Assembly: GCA_964409295.1 (NCBI GenBank)
Contig: CAYPCV010000129.1
Span: 1-6,582, forward strand
Source: UBA1140 sp964409295
GTDB taxonomy: Bacteria; Campylobacterota; Campylobacteria; Campylobacterales; Sulfurovaceae
Length of the DNA: 6,582 nucleotides
Direction of reading: 5' to 3'
The notes beneath the pieces are model-generated. The model did not search any database. It saw only the letters and a list, made by a program, of their open reading frames with translations, and was not told the DNA's origin. The translations under genes were made by a program, and so were the position numbers. Position 1 is the stretch's first letter, and every line of letters starts with the position of its first letter. This document shows, in pieces, positions 1 through 6,267 of this stretch.

Positions 1-1455
1 TTTACACCTTTTCCTCGTTCTGTTATTCTTATTGACTTTTTTTTATCTCTCTTCTTTATTGGTTTTTTACGTATTTCACGACGTATCTATTTAGAGTCCT
101 CTTCAAAAAGTATCTATTTACCTACTTTAATTGTGGGTGTAAATGAGAAATCAATAGATGTTATTAAAAGTGCAACTAGAGGAGATATTGCCTATCAACC
201 TTTAGCTCTACTTTCTTCTAAAGAAAATCTTATTGGTACCTATTTTTCAAATTTAAAAGTTTATAATCAAGAAAATATTGAAAATGTAATTAATGAGTAT
301 GAAATTTCTTCAGTTATTATTACGGAACCTTTAGAACAACAAAAACTTGATGAACTTTTTACTTTATTACATAAATTAGGTATCAAAGATATTAAAATCA
401 CACAGATGTTTCAAGATGATAAAGCCTCTTTTAAAGATATATCTATAGAAGATTTATTGGCAAGAAAACCTAAAGATTTAGATATGATAACGATTGCTAA
501 TTTTATAGCAGGTAAAGTTATATTGATAACAGGGGCAGGGGGAAGTATTGGCTCAGAATTATCTCGACAAGTAGCACAGTTTGGTGCAAAACAGATTATT
601 TTATTGGACCACAGTGAATATAATTTGTATCAAATATCAGAAGAGTTAGCTGATGAAAACAGTATCTCTATAATGTTAAGTGTTCAAGATAGAGACTCTT
701 TGGAGATAATATTTAGGCAATATTTACCTGATGTTGTTATTCATGCTGCTGCGTATAAGCATGTACCTCTTTGTGAAGAAAATATTCACTCTGCTGTTGA
801 GAACAATATTTTTGGAACAAAGAATGTTATTGACCTGTCTGTTAAATATGAAGTAGAAAAATTTGTACTTATCTCAACAGATAAGGCTGTGCGTCCGACA
901 AATGTGATGGGTACAACTAAGCGTATTTGTGAACTTTATGCTCATGCTGTACCGTCTAATAAAACAGAGATAGTCGCCGTTCGTTTTGGAAATGTATTGG
1001 GGAGTTCAGGTTCGGTAATTCCTAAGTTTCAATCTCAAATAGAGCAGGGTAAAAACATTACAGTAACCCATCCTGATATTACGCGATATTTTATGATGAT
1101 TCCAGAAGCATGTCAATTAGTGCTTCAAGCAGGTTCCATTGCAAAAGGTGGAGAGTTATTTATTTTAGATATGGGAGAGCCTATTAAAATTGTTGATTTA
1201 GCTAAAAAAATGATAGAACTTTCGGGTAGAGAAGATATTAAAATTGAGTTTACAGGTCTGCGTCAAGGAGAGAAGCTTTATGAAGAGTTACTAATAGATG
1301 ATGCTGATTTGAAGACAGAATATGACTCTATTTTAGTTTCTAAAAATCCACCTGTGGATTATGTGCATCTGTTAAATCAATTGGAAGATTTAAAAACCAA
1401 GAATAAACTGGAACTTTTAAAAGAGATTGTTCCTGAATTTAATCATAAGGTATAG
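1..1455 (+). CDS. Nucleotide-sugar 4,6-dehydratase, PglF/WbpM/CapD family (5'-truncated by window edge)
   Basis: Frame 1 is open from base 1 to the TAG at 1453-1455 (484 codons), so the gene begins upstream; the GTG at 133 is internal. Family members dehydrate UDP-GlcNAc (or a related UDP-HexNAc) to a 4-keto-6-deoxy sugar used for bacillosamine, QuiNAc or FucNAc, with the enzyme anchored in the inner membrane. Window residues 5-30 contain PRSVILIDF followed by a hydrophobic stretch and an Arg-rich end, which matches the last membrane helix of the long-form enzymes. A first Rossmann-like domain follows (about 41-120). The catalytic SDR domain has GAGGSIGSE at 178-186 for NAD(P) binding, HAAAYKHVP at 248-256, STDKA with Asp294 and Lys295, then Met303 and Lys307. 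Met in place of the usual SDR Tyr, with the Asp-Lys pair nine residues earlier, is the known PglF arrangement. PglF is about 590 residues, so roughly 100 N-terminal residues with the other helices are missing from view. The exact sugar product cannot be told from sequence. Confidence 0.93.
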   Translation, partial: FTPFPRSVILIDFFLSLFFIGFLRISRRIYLESSSKSIYLPTLIVGVNEKSIDVIKSATRGDIAYQPLALLSSKENLIGTYFSNLKVYNQENIENVINEYEISSVIITEPLEQQKLDELFTLLHKLGIKDIKITQMFQDDKASFKDISIEDLLARKPKDLDMITIANFIAGKVILITGAGGSIGSELSRQVAQFGAKQIILLDHSEYNLYQISEELADENSISIMLSVQDRDSLEIIFRQYLPDVVIHAAAYKHVPLCEENIHSAVENNIFGTKNVIDLSVKYEVEKFVLISTDKAVRPTNVMGTTKRICELYAHAVPSNKTEIVAVRFGNVLGSSGSVIPKFQSQIEQGKNITVTHPDITRYFMMIPEACQLVLQAGSIAKGGELFILDMGEPIKIVDLAKKMIELSGREDIKIEFTGLRQGEKLYEELLIDDADLKTEYDSILVSKNPPVDYVHLLNQLEDLKTKNKLELLKEIVPEFNHKV

Positions 1456-1458
1456 ATA

Positions 1459-2403
1459 ATGAGTATAAAAAAGATAGCTCAAGAAGTATTTGAAATAGAA
1501 TCAAAAGCCATTTTAGATTTATCTAAAAATTTGAGTAGTGATTTTGAAGAAGCTGTAATAAGTATTTTCAATTCCAATGGTAAATTAATTATCTCTGGAA
1601 TGGGAAAATCAGGAATTATTGGGAAAAAAATAGCAGCTACCTTAGCAAGTACGGGTACTCCTAGTTTCTTTTTACACCCAGCAGAGGCTTATCATGGAGA
1701 TTTAGGAATGATAGAGAAAGATGATATATTGTTGCTTATCTCTAACTCTGGAGAGACCGATGAAATTTTAAAGCTGATACCTTTTTTGAAATTACAGGAA
1801 AATAAAGTTATAGCAATGAGTGGTAACCCTTGTTCTACTTTGGCTAAAAATTCCAATTATCATCTAAATATTAAAGTTGAGAAAGAGGCTTGTCCTTTAC
1901 AGTTAGCACCAACTTCATCTACCACGGCTACCTTGGTAATGGGTGATGCGTTAGCTGTTGCCTTAATGAAAAAAAGAAATTTTCAAGATACAGATTTTGC
2001 ACAATTCCACCCTGGGGGAAGTTTAGGGCGACGACTCTTAACTAGGGTTCAAGATGTCATGCAGAAAGAAAATTTACCAATAGTTTCTATGCATACTTCT
2101 ATTCAAAAAATTATTTCTGTTATTTCAGAGGCACGTTTGGGCTTGGTTGTTGTTAGTGAAGAGAGTATTATTCAAGGAGTTATTACCGATGGAGATATAC
2201 GCCGTGCAATGGAAGAGTCACAAGAGACATTTTTTACTTTAACTGCTTCTGCTTTAATGTCTAAAAACCCTAAAACAATAGAGGGAAAAGAAAAACTAAC
2301 AATTGCTCAATCTTTAATGACAGAGTCCAAAGTGAACTCTCTGTTAGTTGTAGAAAATAAAAAACTAATAGGTGTTGTACAGATTTATGACTTAGGTCTT
2401 TAA
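1459..2403 (+). CDS. kpsF: D-arabinose-5-phosphate isomerase, KpsF/KdsD/GutQ family
   Basis: This enzyme interconverts D-ribulose 5-phosphate and D-arabinose 5-phosphate, the first step of Kdo synthesis. Kdo is needed for LPS/LOS core and, in group 2 capsules, for the linker to the lipid anchor. The protein is 314 residues (E. coli KdsD is 328). An N-terminal SIS sugar-isomerase domain (about 1-195) has GMGKSG at 47-52, SNSGET at 95-100 and FHPGGSLGRR at 183-192. All four residues known to be catalytic in E. coli KdsD (K59, E111, E152, H193) are found at a constant offset of 9: Lys50, Glu102, Glu143 and His184. Two CBS domains follow (about 198-255 and 263-314). The start ATG lies 3 bases after the dehydratase stop, with TAAGG at 1446-1450 as a modest ribosome binding site inside the upstream gene, so the two are probably co-transcribed. 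The capsule context favours kpsF, but it could equally be the only kdsD copy of the cell and also serve LPS. Confidence 0.95.
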   Translation: MSIKKIAQEVFEIESKAILDLSKNLSSDFEEAVISIFNSNGKLIISGMGKSGIIGKKIAATLASTGTPSFFLHPAEAYHGDLGMIEKDDILLLISNSGETDEILKLIPFLKLQENKVIAMSGNPCSTLAKNSNYHLNIKVEKEACPLQLAPTSSTTATLVMGDALAVALMKKRNFQDTDFAQFHPGGSLGRRLLTRVQDVMQKENLPIVSMHTSIQKIISVISEARLGLVVVSEESIIQGVITDGDIRRAMEESQETFFTLTASALMSKNPKTIEGKEKLTIAQSLMTESKVNSLLVVENKKLIGVVQIYDLGL

Positions 2404-2412
2404 CATAGCTTT

Positions 2413-2421
2413 TGTTATAAT
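2413..2421 (+). promoter_or_regulatory. Extended -10 promoter for ugd-galE-rlpA
   Basis: TGTTATAAT fits the TGnTATAAT extended -10 of sigma-70-type promoters exactly. It lies in the 51-base gap after kpsF. No TTGACA-like -35 box is visible at 16-18 bases upstream, which is usual for Campylobacterota promoters. Transcription would start near 2428, leaving a leader of about 27 bases before the ugd ATG. The AAGAGAGA at 2438-2445 is a weak ribosome binding site candidate. The call rests on sequence match only. Confidence 0.6.
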
Positions 2422-2454
2422 TAAACAGCTTAATTAAAAGAGAGAATATAATAT

Positions 2455-3624
2455 ATGAAAATAGCAATTGCAGGTACAGGATATGTAGGACTTTCTAATG
2501 GAATTTTATTAGCACAATATAATGAAGTTGTAGCATTGGATGTTGTTCCTGAAAAAGTAGAAATGTTAAATAGAAAAGAGTCTCCTATCGAAGATAGAGA
2601 GATAGAAGAGTATTTAAAAAATAAAAAATTAAATTTTAGAGCTACACTTGATAAAAATGAGGCATATGAAGGGGCTGGTTTTGTTATTATTGCAACACCA
2701 ACAGATTATGATACGGTTACAAACTATTTTGATACCTCTTTGGTTGAATTAATTATTCAAGATGTAATGAGTTTTAATCCTAATTTAACCATGATTATAA
2801 AATCAACTGTTCCAGTAGGTTTTGTAAAAGAGATGAAAATAAAGTATCAGACCGAAAATATTATTTTTTCTCCAGAGTTTTTAAGAGAAGGAAAAGCCCT
2901 TTATGATAATTTGTATCCTTCTCGTATTATTGTAGGAGAGCGTTCTAAAAGGGCAGAGGTTTTTGCCAATCTATTGGCTAAAGGTGCGATTAAAGAGAAT
3001 ATAGATATTTTGTTTACGGATTCAACGGAAGCAGAAGCGATTAAACTTTTCTCTAATACCTATTTGGCAATGCGTGTTGCCTATTTTAATGAGTTGGACT
3101 CTTACGCTGAAACACATGGGTTAAACAGTCGGCAAATTATTGAAGGTGTTGGTCTTGACCCTCGGATTGGAAGCCATTATAACAACCCTTCTTTTGGTTA
3201 TGGTGGATAATGTCTGCCAAAAGATACCAAACAGTTAAGAGCCAACTATAAAGATGTTCCGAGTTCATTAATAGGGGCAATTGTTGATGCCAATAGTACA
3301 CGAAAAGATTTTATTGCTGATGCAATTATTGCTAGAAATCCAAAAATTGTAGGTATTTACAGATTGGTTATGAAAAGTGGTTCTGATAACTTTAGAGCTT
3401 CTGCTATTCAAGGAATTATGAAACGTATTAAAGCAAAGGGTATAGAAGTTGTTATCTATGAACCTGTTTATGAAGAAAAAGAGTTTTTTAACTCTAGGGT
3501 TTTAGATGATTTAGAAGAATTTAAGAAGATTTCAGATGTGATTGTTGCCAATAGGCTTTCTGATGATATTCGTGATGTAGAAGATAGAGTCTATACACGA
3601 GATATTTTTAACAGTGACAGTTAG
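2455..3624 (+). pseudogene. ugd: UDP-glucose 6-dehydrogenase, interrupted by one in-frame TAA before the catalytic Cys
   Basis: Intact Ugd oxidises UDP-glucose to UDP-glucuronate with two NAD+ in the cytoplasm, supplying an acidic capsule sugar. The frame runs from ATG 2455 to TAG 3622-3624 and would encode 389 residues (E. coli Ugd is 388), except that codon 252 (3208-3210) is TAA. Before it lie the Rossmann motif GTGYVG at 7-12, Asp29, STVPVG with Thr118, Glu141 and Glu145 in SPEFLREG, and Lys197 and Asn201. After it the frame goes straight on with CLPKDTKQL, giving the catalytic Cys253 and Asp257, then VMKSGSDNFR and the UDP-binding domain. These positions match the S. pyogenes enzyme with a constant offset of 7 in the later part (K204, N208, C260, D264). 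The family usually reads GYGGYCLPKD here, so TAT or TAC has probably become TAA. The 251-residue product would keep the NAD domain and central helix but lack the nucleophile and UDP site, so it should be inactive. No other lesion is visible, so the event is very recent or is a sequencing error. Confidence 0.93.
3208..3210 (+). other. Premature TAA stop inside ugd
   Basis: The codons around it read GGT GGA TAA TGT CTG CCA AAA GAT, that is Gly-Gly-stop-Cys-Leu-Pro-Lys-Asp. The conserved family residue at this place is Tyr, so one third-position change explains it. The following base is T, a context of efficient termination, and TAA is not a selenocysteine or pyrrolysine codon. kpsF and galE in this window end at TAA, so TAA is not obviously reassigned. 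Confidence 0.95.
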
Positions 3625-3627
3625 GAG
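3623..3627 (+). promoter_or_regulatory. Shine-Dalgarno site of galE
   Basis: AGGAG overlaps the last two bases of the natural ugd stop codon and stands 5 bases before the galE ATG at 3633. It is the best ribosome binding site in the window, and it fixes the galE start. galE has its own site, so its translation need not depend on ribosomes reaching the end of ugd. Polar effects of the early ugd stop on the mRNA remain possible. Confidence 0.8.
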
Positions 3628-3632
3628 ATAAG

Positions 3633-4646
3633 ATGAAAATTTTAGTAACAGGTGGAGCAGGATATATTGGTTCTCATACCTTGATTTTGTTGATTGATGC
3701 AGGATATGATGTAGTAGTTTTTGATAATTTTTGTAACGCTTCAAAAGAGAGCATTTCTCGTGTTGAAAAACTTGTAAATCAGTCAATAACGGTTATTGAA
3801 GGAGATATTAGAAATCGAAAAGATTTACAAAATGTTTTCTCTGCACATCAAATAGATGCTGTTATCCATTTTGCAGGGCTAAAAGCTGTGGGAGAATCAG
3901 TCGAGCAACCATTAAAATATTATGATAACAATGTAAATGGAACAGCTGTTCTTTGTGAAATAATGGCTAAAAATGGTTGTAAATCTATTATTTTCTCTTC
4001 TTCTGCAACGGTTTATGGCGACCCTGCTACAACACCTATTTTAGAAAACTTTCCACTATCTGCTACCAATCCTTATGGACGTTCAAAACTAATGGTAGAA
4101 GAGATATTAAGAGATGTTTATGTTTCTGACAATGAGTGGAGAGTTGTTCTGCTTCGTTACTTTAATCCTGTTGGGGCTGATGCATCTGGAACTATTGGCG
4201 AAGACCCAAATGGCATTCCAAATAATTTAATGCCATTTATTGCTCAAACGGCTGTTGGAAAGCGTGAAGTTCTCTCTGTATTTGGAGATGATTACGATAC
4301 TGTTGATGGCACAGGGGTTCGTGATTATATTCATGTGGTTGATTTGGCACAGGGGCATCTGAATGCTTTGGATAGAATTAAAAATTTCACAGAACCAATG
4401 ACCATTAATTTAGGAACAGGAACAGGCTACTCCGTTTTAGAGATGATACACGCTTTTGAAAAAGCTTCAGGAAAAAAAGTTCCATATCAAATAGTAAAAA
4501 GACGAGCAGGAGATATTGCTACTTGTTTTGCTGACCCTGCTTATGCTAAAGAGGTATTAGATTGGGAAGCAAAACGTGGTGTTGATGAGATGTGTGAAGA
4601 TTCTTGGAGATGGCAGTCAAATAATCCTAATGGTTATGGAGTATAA
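3633..4646 (+). CDS. galE: UDP-glucose/UDP-galactose 4-epimerase (possibly also UDP-GlcNAc/GalNAc)
   Basis: GalE is a cytoplasmic NAD-dependent SDR-family epimerase that interconverts UDP-Glc and UDP-Gal. The protein is 337 residues (E. coli GalE is 338) and is collinear with it. The NAD-binding GGAGYIG is at 7-13, HFAGLKAVGES at 79-89, the catalytic Ser124 lies in SSSATVYG, and Tyr148 and Lys152 form YGRSK (Tyr149 and Lys153 in E. coli). RYFNPVGA (175-182), GVRDYIHVVDLA (228-239) and a C-terminal WQSNNPNGYG complete the match. The residue aligned with E. coli Tyr299, in RRAGDIATCF, is Cys298. A small residue here is what lets human GALE and the E. coli Y299C variant accept N-acetylated substrates, so this enzyme may also make UDP-GalNAc; that part is inference. 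It starts 8 bases after the ugd stop and its 3' end overlaps rlpA by 11 bases, which suggests one operon. Confidence 0.96.
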   Translation: MKILVTGGAGYIGSHTLILLIDAGYDVVVFDNFCNASKESISRVEKLVNQSITVIEGDIRNRKDLQNVFSAHQIDAVIHFAGLKAVGESVEQPLKYYDNNVNGTAVLCEIMAKNGCKSIIFSSSATVYGDPATTPILENFPLSATNPYGRSKLMVEEILRDVYVSDNEWRVVLLRYFNPVGADASGTIGEDPNGIPNNLMPFIAQTAVGKREVLSVFGDDYDTVDGTGVRDYIHVVDLAQGHLNALDRIKNFTEPMTINLGTGTGYSVLEMIHAFEKASGKKVPYQIVKRRAGDIATCFADPAYAKEVLDWEAKRGVDEMCEDSWRWQSNNPNGYGV

Positions 4647-5412
4647 GATAAGACTTTTATTTTTTATTTTTTTATTGACCTCTTCTTTGTGGTCGCTTTC
4701 TAAAGAAGATAGAATTATTCGAGCCTCGTTGTATCCCTATACTGTAAAAGGAGTTACATATTACCCTCATAAAGTCTCTGTAGGAGAGAGTAAAGAGGTA
4801 AAGGCTTCGTGGTATGGAGAGTATTTTCATGGGCGTAAAACAGCAAATGGAGAGATTTATGATATGTATGGTTATACTGCTGCACATAAAACGTATCCTT
4901 TAGGAACAGTACTGTTTATTACAAATCCTAAAAATGGAAAATCTTTAAGTGTTAGGATTAATGATAGAGGACCCTTTTGGAATGACAGAGAGATAGATTT
5001 ATCAATGGGTGCTGCCGAATTTTTAGGAACAAAACAAGCAGGTGTAGCGAAGGTACAATATCGAGTGATTTCTGTTCCTTCTATTGCCAACTCTTTTGTT
5101 CCTATAAAAGGGAAAGCTCCTCTACAGCCAAGTTATAATATAGGATATACTGCAAGTAGTTACTCTTCTATTGGAAAAAAAACGAAAAAAGTTTCAATTG
5201 AAATAGGTACTTTTTTGAAAAAAAAAGAAGCTCAAAAGTATTTGAAGAAATTAAAAAAATATTTGCCTAAAGCTTATGTTTTTGAAAATAATTATAATTA
5301 TAAAATCAAATTTTCTTTAGTGGCAAAAGAGAATCTTGTAACAAAAAAGCTTAATAAACTAAAGAAAAAAGGTTTAATTACAGGCTATGGTTTGTGTTGG
5401 ACTTATGATTAG
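4636..5412 (+). CDS. rlpA: RlpA-like septal ring lytic transglycosylase (DPBB plus SPOR-like domain)
   Basis: RlpA proteins act in the periplasm; in P. aeruginosa RlpA cleaves peptidoglycan strands stripped of stem peptides and is brought to the septum by its SPOR domain. From ATG 4636 the product is 258 residues. Residues 1-22 form a signal peptide: charged start (Lys4, Arg6), a hydrophobic core, then Ser/Trp/Leu and a likely cut near 20-22. No lipobox Cys is seen, so it is probably not a lipoprotein. The double-psi beta-barrel runs about 54-146, with ASWYG at 57-61, AAHKTYPLGT at 82-91 and INDRGPF at 108-114. Glu73, His84 and Asp110 have the same spacing as P. aeruginosa E120, H131 and D157, so activity is plausible. 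A Ser/Tyr/Lys-rich linker leads to a Lys-rich C-terminal domain (about 186-256) with a SPOR-like pattern (VSIEIGTF then a helix). The frame is open upstream to 4576, but that lies inside galE; 4636 (or ATG 4630) gives a proper signal peptide. No clear ribosome binding site is visible, so translational coupling to galE is likely. Confidence 0.87.
   Translation: MEYKIRLLFFIFLLTSSLWSLSKEDRIIRASLYPYTVKGVTYYPHKVSVGESKEVKASWYGEYFHGRKTANGEIYDMYGYTAAHKTYPLGTVLFITNPKNGKSLSVRINDRGPFWNDREIDLSMGAAEFLGTKQAGVAKVQYRVISVPSIANSFVPIKGKAPLQPSYNIGYTASSYSSIGKKTKKVSIEIGTFLKKKEAQKYLKKLKKYLPKAYVFENNYNYKIKFSLVAKENLVTKKLNKLKKKGLITGYGLCWTYD
5218..5226 (+). repeat. A9 homopolymer in rlpA
   Basis: Nine A follow TTTTTTG; an A8 tract lies upstream at 5175-5182. 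In frame they read Lys-Lys-Lys. A one-base slip here would leave the catalytic barrel whole and destroy the SPOR-like domain. Runs of this length are common in AT-rich genomes, so this marks a possible slippage site, not a shown one. Confidence 0.5.
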
Positions 5413-5450
5413 TAAATTAATTTATTTTAATGAAATTAAGATTTATACTA

Positions 5451-5456
5451 TATAAT
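5451..5456 (+). promoter_or_regulatory. Probable -10 element for kpsM-kpsT
   Basis: The 75-base gap between rlpA and kpsM (5413-5487) holds an exact TATAAT. It has no TG extension (the preceding bases are ATACTA) and no good -35 box; the upstream DNA is T/A-rich. Transcription would start near 5463, about 25 bases before the kpsM ATG. The same gap contains only an A/T-paired weak hairpin and no clear terminator, so read-through from rlpA is also likely. In such AT-rich DNA the match could be chance. Confidence 0.45.
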
Positions 5457-5470
5457 AGTAGTAGTAAAAA

Positions 5471-5477
5471 GGGAAAG
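5471..5477 (+). promoter_or_regulatory. Ribosome binding site candidate of kpsM
   Basis: GGGAAAG is the only purine-rich G-containing stretch ahead of the ATG at 5488, about 10 bases away. It is a weak Shine-Dalgarno match and somewhat far, but it supports this start. Confidence 0.4.
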
Positions 5478-5487
5478 TTTATAATTT

Positions 5488-6267
5488 ATGACAAAAAGAA
5501 GTTCATTTAAAATATTTTTAGCAGTACAGAATGCACTTTTTTTAAGAGAACTGAGTATGCGTTTTTCCTCTGGACGTATGGGGATGTTTTGGACGTTTTT
5601 TGAACCATTTTTTCAGATTCTCATATTTGTTCTGATTAAGGTTTTAATTTTTGGTAAAACAGGAGGAGATTTTGATTTTTCTGTTTTTTTAGCATTGAAT
5701 TTTATTGCATTTAATATGTTTAAAAATATTGTAAGTAAGTCAATGGGGTCATTTCGTGCAAATAAAGCTCTATTTATTTATAAGCAAGTAAAGCCCATTG
5801 ATACGATTGTTGCACGAACATTAATAGAACTTTTTATTACAGGATGTATTATTCTTATTTTTTTTTCTATAGGTTACTATTTTAACTTTGATATGGAAGT
5901 TAAAAATTTTGCAATGGTAGCATTTGGCTTTTTTGCTCTATTTGTCTTTTCTTTTTCTTATGCATTATTTCTTGCTATACTTAATGTTTTTTTTGATAGT
6001 ACTGCTAAAATTATAGGTTTTTCTATGACAGCATTAATGTTTGGTTCAGCTATTGTTTATACATTAGAGTCACTTCCTCTTGAGTTTCAGGATATTCTTC
6101 TTTATAATCCTTTGACTCATTTTATGGAAATAATACATGGCTTTTTCTTTTATGCTTTAGATGACCATTTTGTATCTTATAGTTATATTTCTCTTTGGAC
6201 ATTATCTCTTTTGTATCTTGCTTTATGGTTTTATATTAAGTTAGAGAAGAGGATTATTTCTGCATGA
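5488..6267 (+). CDS. kpsM: Capsule polysaccharide ABC transporter, permease KpsM
   Basis: KpsM is the inner-membrane permease of the group 2 capsule exporter; with the ATPase KpsT it moves the lipid-linked polymer to the periplasm, where KpsE and KpsD-type proteins take over. The product is 259 residues (E. coli KpsM is 258). It is an ABC-2-type permease: a cytoplasmic amphipathic start with RELSMRFSSGRMGMFW (20-35), then about six hydrophobic segments near 36-56, 65-80, 112-133, 141-166, 176-192 and 233-252. KQVKPIDTIVAR (99-110) and YNPLTHFMEIIHGFFF (206-221) are family hallmarks. The next gene, kpsT, begins within its stop codon (ATGA at 6264-6267), which is classic translational coupling for this pair. 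The gene holds T9 at 5858-5866 and T8 at 5987-5994; a slip at the first would truncate the protein in its third membrane segment. Other capsule-export names (BexB, CtrC) describe the same family. Confidence 0.95.
   Translation: MTKRSSFKIFLAVQNALFLRELSMRFSSGRMGMFWTFFEPFFQILIFVLIKVLIFGKTGGDFDFSVFLALNFIAFNMFKNIVSKSMGSFRANKALFIYKQVKPIDTIVARTLIELFITGCIILIFFSIGYYFNFDMEVKNFAMVAFGFFALFVFSFSYALFLAILNVFFDSTAKIIGFSMTALMFGSAIVYTLESLPLEFQDILLYNPLTHFMEIIHGFFFYALDDHFVSYSYISLWTLSLLYLALWFYIKLEKRIISA
5858..5866 (+). repeat. T9 homopolymer in kpsM
   Basis: Nine T encode part of a hydrophobic Ile/Phe stretch (around residues 124-127) in the third membrane segment. A second run, T8, lies at 5987-5994 and a T7 at 5684-5690. 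A slip would switch off export. Phe-rich membrane segments in AT-rich genomes produce T runs anyway, so phase variation is only a possibility. Confidence 0.5.

Noticed and set aside
535..545. Short G runs in the dehydratase (around 542) and kpsF (around 2015) as phase-variable tracts
   Set aside because: They are only 4-5 G long and encode conserved Gly-rich motifs, too short for typical poly-G phase variation.
133..1455. GTG at 133 as the start of the dehydratase
   Set aside because: The frame is open from base 1 and the upstream residues match the last membrane helix of PglF/WbpM proteins, so 133 is internal and the gene starts outside the window.
2418..2436. Inverted repeat TAATTAA-acagc-TTAATTA between kpsF and ugd as terminator or operator
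   Set aside because: The stem is 7 A/T pairs with no T run after it, and such repeats are expected by chance in AT-rich gaps.
2270..2467. Minus-strand open frames at 2270-2467, 3532-3786, 4672-4887 and 4872-5090
   Set aside because: Each lies mostly or wholly opposite a well-recognised + strand gene, encodes low-complexity or unrecognisable peptide, and fits no family I know.
3210..3251. ATG overlapping the premature TAA (TAATG) as a restart
   Set aside because: It is in another frame and reads only about 13 codons before a stop; the peptide has no family match.
3364..3624. A separate 86-residue gene after the ugd stop
   Set aside because: It is in the same frame as ugd and encodes the conserved Ugd C-terminus (VMKSGSDNFR onward). 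No good ribosome binding site precedes TTG 3364 or ATG 3370. It is the tail of the broken gene.
5417..5439. Hairpin TTAATTT...AAATTAA after rlpA as a terminator
   Set aside because: The stem has only A/T pairs, a 9-base loop and no following T tract, so it is too weak to call.
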